From positions 124,001 through 188,000 of the forward strand of contig JACKDF010000003.1 in the NCBI GenBank assembly GCA_020633655.1: 64,000 nt of DNA, in the 5' to 3' direction. Position 1 is the first letter of the stretch. Each line of letters starts with the position of its first letter. The notes beneath the pieces were generated by a model that saw only the letters and a list, made by a program, of their open reading frames with translations, did no database searches and had not been told where the DNA came from. The position numbers were made by a program, and so were the translations under genes. Source of the DNA: Deferribacteres bacterium. GTDB taxonomy: Bacteria > Zhuqueibacterota > Zhuqueibacteria > Zhuqueibacterales > Geothermadaptataceae. Below, piece after piece: positions 63,587 to 64,000 of this stretch.

Positions 63587-64000
63587 ATGAACGAGATGGC
63601 TAATAAGAAACGTTTAAATGTCCATTTGTATGTTACCCCTCTTTGCAATCTCGCATGTAAACATTGCTACTACAATGCTAAATCTAGGGAAATATTCTCA
63701 GGTCGATTACTTACAATCCTTGAAATGAAGGAGATTGTCACAATCTTAAGTGATTCTTATGCAGCCGCCTTTGACGTTGAAGGAGGGGAATTTTTTTTAC
63801 GTCCTGATATTGATGAATTATTTGAAGTTGTACCAAGTCACTATTGGAATAATATTACAATAACCACTAATGGAACGGTAAATGTTGGGATTGACCCAAA
63901 ACATCTACGGTGTTTAGATGAGTTTCGGATTTCTGTTGAGGGACATACCGATGAGTTACAACACGATATACGAGGTATTAATCTATCCCCAGTTTTAGAG
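63587..64000 (+). CDS. Radical SAM protein, CX3CX2C type (cut by window edge)
   Basis: An open frame of 138 codons reaching the window end. The cluster motif is TPLCNLACKHCYYNA with CX3CX2C spacing; a glycine-rich SAM-binding block follows (DVEGGEFFLRPDI), then ITITTNGTVN. These are typical of the SPASM/peptide-modifying or aminoacid-modifying radical SAM group; whether a SPASM domain follows is outside the window. Start: ATG at 63587 or, with GAAAG nine bases ahead, ATG at 63596. It continues the cluster on the plus strand, 39 bases after the second KAS-III-like gene. Confidence 0.85.
   Translation, partial: MNEMANKKRLNVHLYVTPLCNLACKHCYYNAKSREIFSGRLLTILEMKEIVTILSDSYAAAFDVEGGEFFLRPDIDELFEVVPSHYWNNITITTNGTVNVGIDPKHLRCLDEFRISVEGHTDELQHDIRGINLSPVLE

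Overview
The window looks like part of a chromosome from a Gram-negative bacterium of the FCB group (Bacteroidota, Calditrichota, KSB1 or similar). The sequence shows Bar-type C-terminal sorting domains on secreted giants, a gingipain-like protease gene next to a PorV-type outer-membrane gene (as in type IX secretion), a DUF4301 protein, and Shine-Dalgarno sites before many starts. I cannot fix the phylum from sequence alone; a Calditrichota/KSB1-like lineage is my inference. There are no rRNA genes, CRISPR arrays or prophage. One tRNA (Pro, GGG) is present.

Layout. 1-6334 (minus strand): the start of an NhaA-type antiporter, a histidine phosphatase, and a five-gene cassette (isocitrate/isopropylmalate-type dehydrogenase, HMG-CoA-lyase-family lyase, class III CoA-transferase, LeuC, LeuD) whose members could together interconvert acetyl-CoA plus pyruvate and 2-oxoacids through citramalate-like intermediates. 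6767-14218 (plus): DUF4301 protein, pyrophosphatase, glycogen phosphorylase, a divergent alanine-dehydrogenase paralogue and phosphoglycerate kinase. 14621-31034: a giant C25 protease with a sorting domain, a membrane glycosyltransferase, thioredoxin, a small release-factor-like protein ending in a long hairpin, a tiny membrane protein on the minus strand, and a LacI regulator / secreted nuclease / half TauE / SSS symporter / GH109-like set. 31138-36033: envelope glycan genes (UbiA-type prenyltransferase, alpha/alpha-toroid protein, WecG/TagA transferase, a WecA-CapD hybrid). 36052-41859: porU-porV. 41980-55477: a classical translation/transcription block, rimP-nusA-infB-ylxP-rbfA-truB-ribF-rpsO-pnp, followed by M16 protease, alanine dehydrogenase, deacetylase and MerR.

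At 55566-55640 the tRNA-Pro marks a boundary. Beyond it the content changes to a biosynthetic gene cluster that runs off the window end: carrier protein, RaSEA-like radical SAM enzyme, ketoacyl-synthase-III-like protein without the catalytic Cys, NAD-synthetase-like amide ligase, AMP-forming acyl ligase, BtrH-like acyltransferase, a second KAS-III-like protein with the Cys, and a CX3CX2C radical SAM enzyme. I do not recognise this combination as a known pathway. Before it lies a 51-codon pyruvate-kinase-like fragment and three TTGGTAT repeats spaced exactly 10 bp apart.

Inside the cluster a 542-bp internally deleted IS1634-like element (12-bp inverted ends, transposase N-terminal remnant) is flanked by 47-49 bp direct repeats. 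The repeat carries the ribosome binding site, start codon and first 13 codons of the KAS-like gene, so the insertion left a full-length copy of the gene downstream. Long, variable target duplications are a known trait of the IS1634/IS1549 group.
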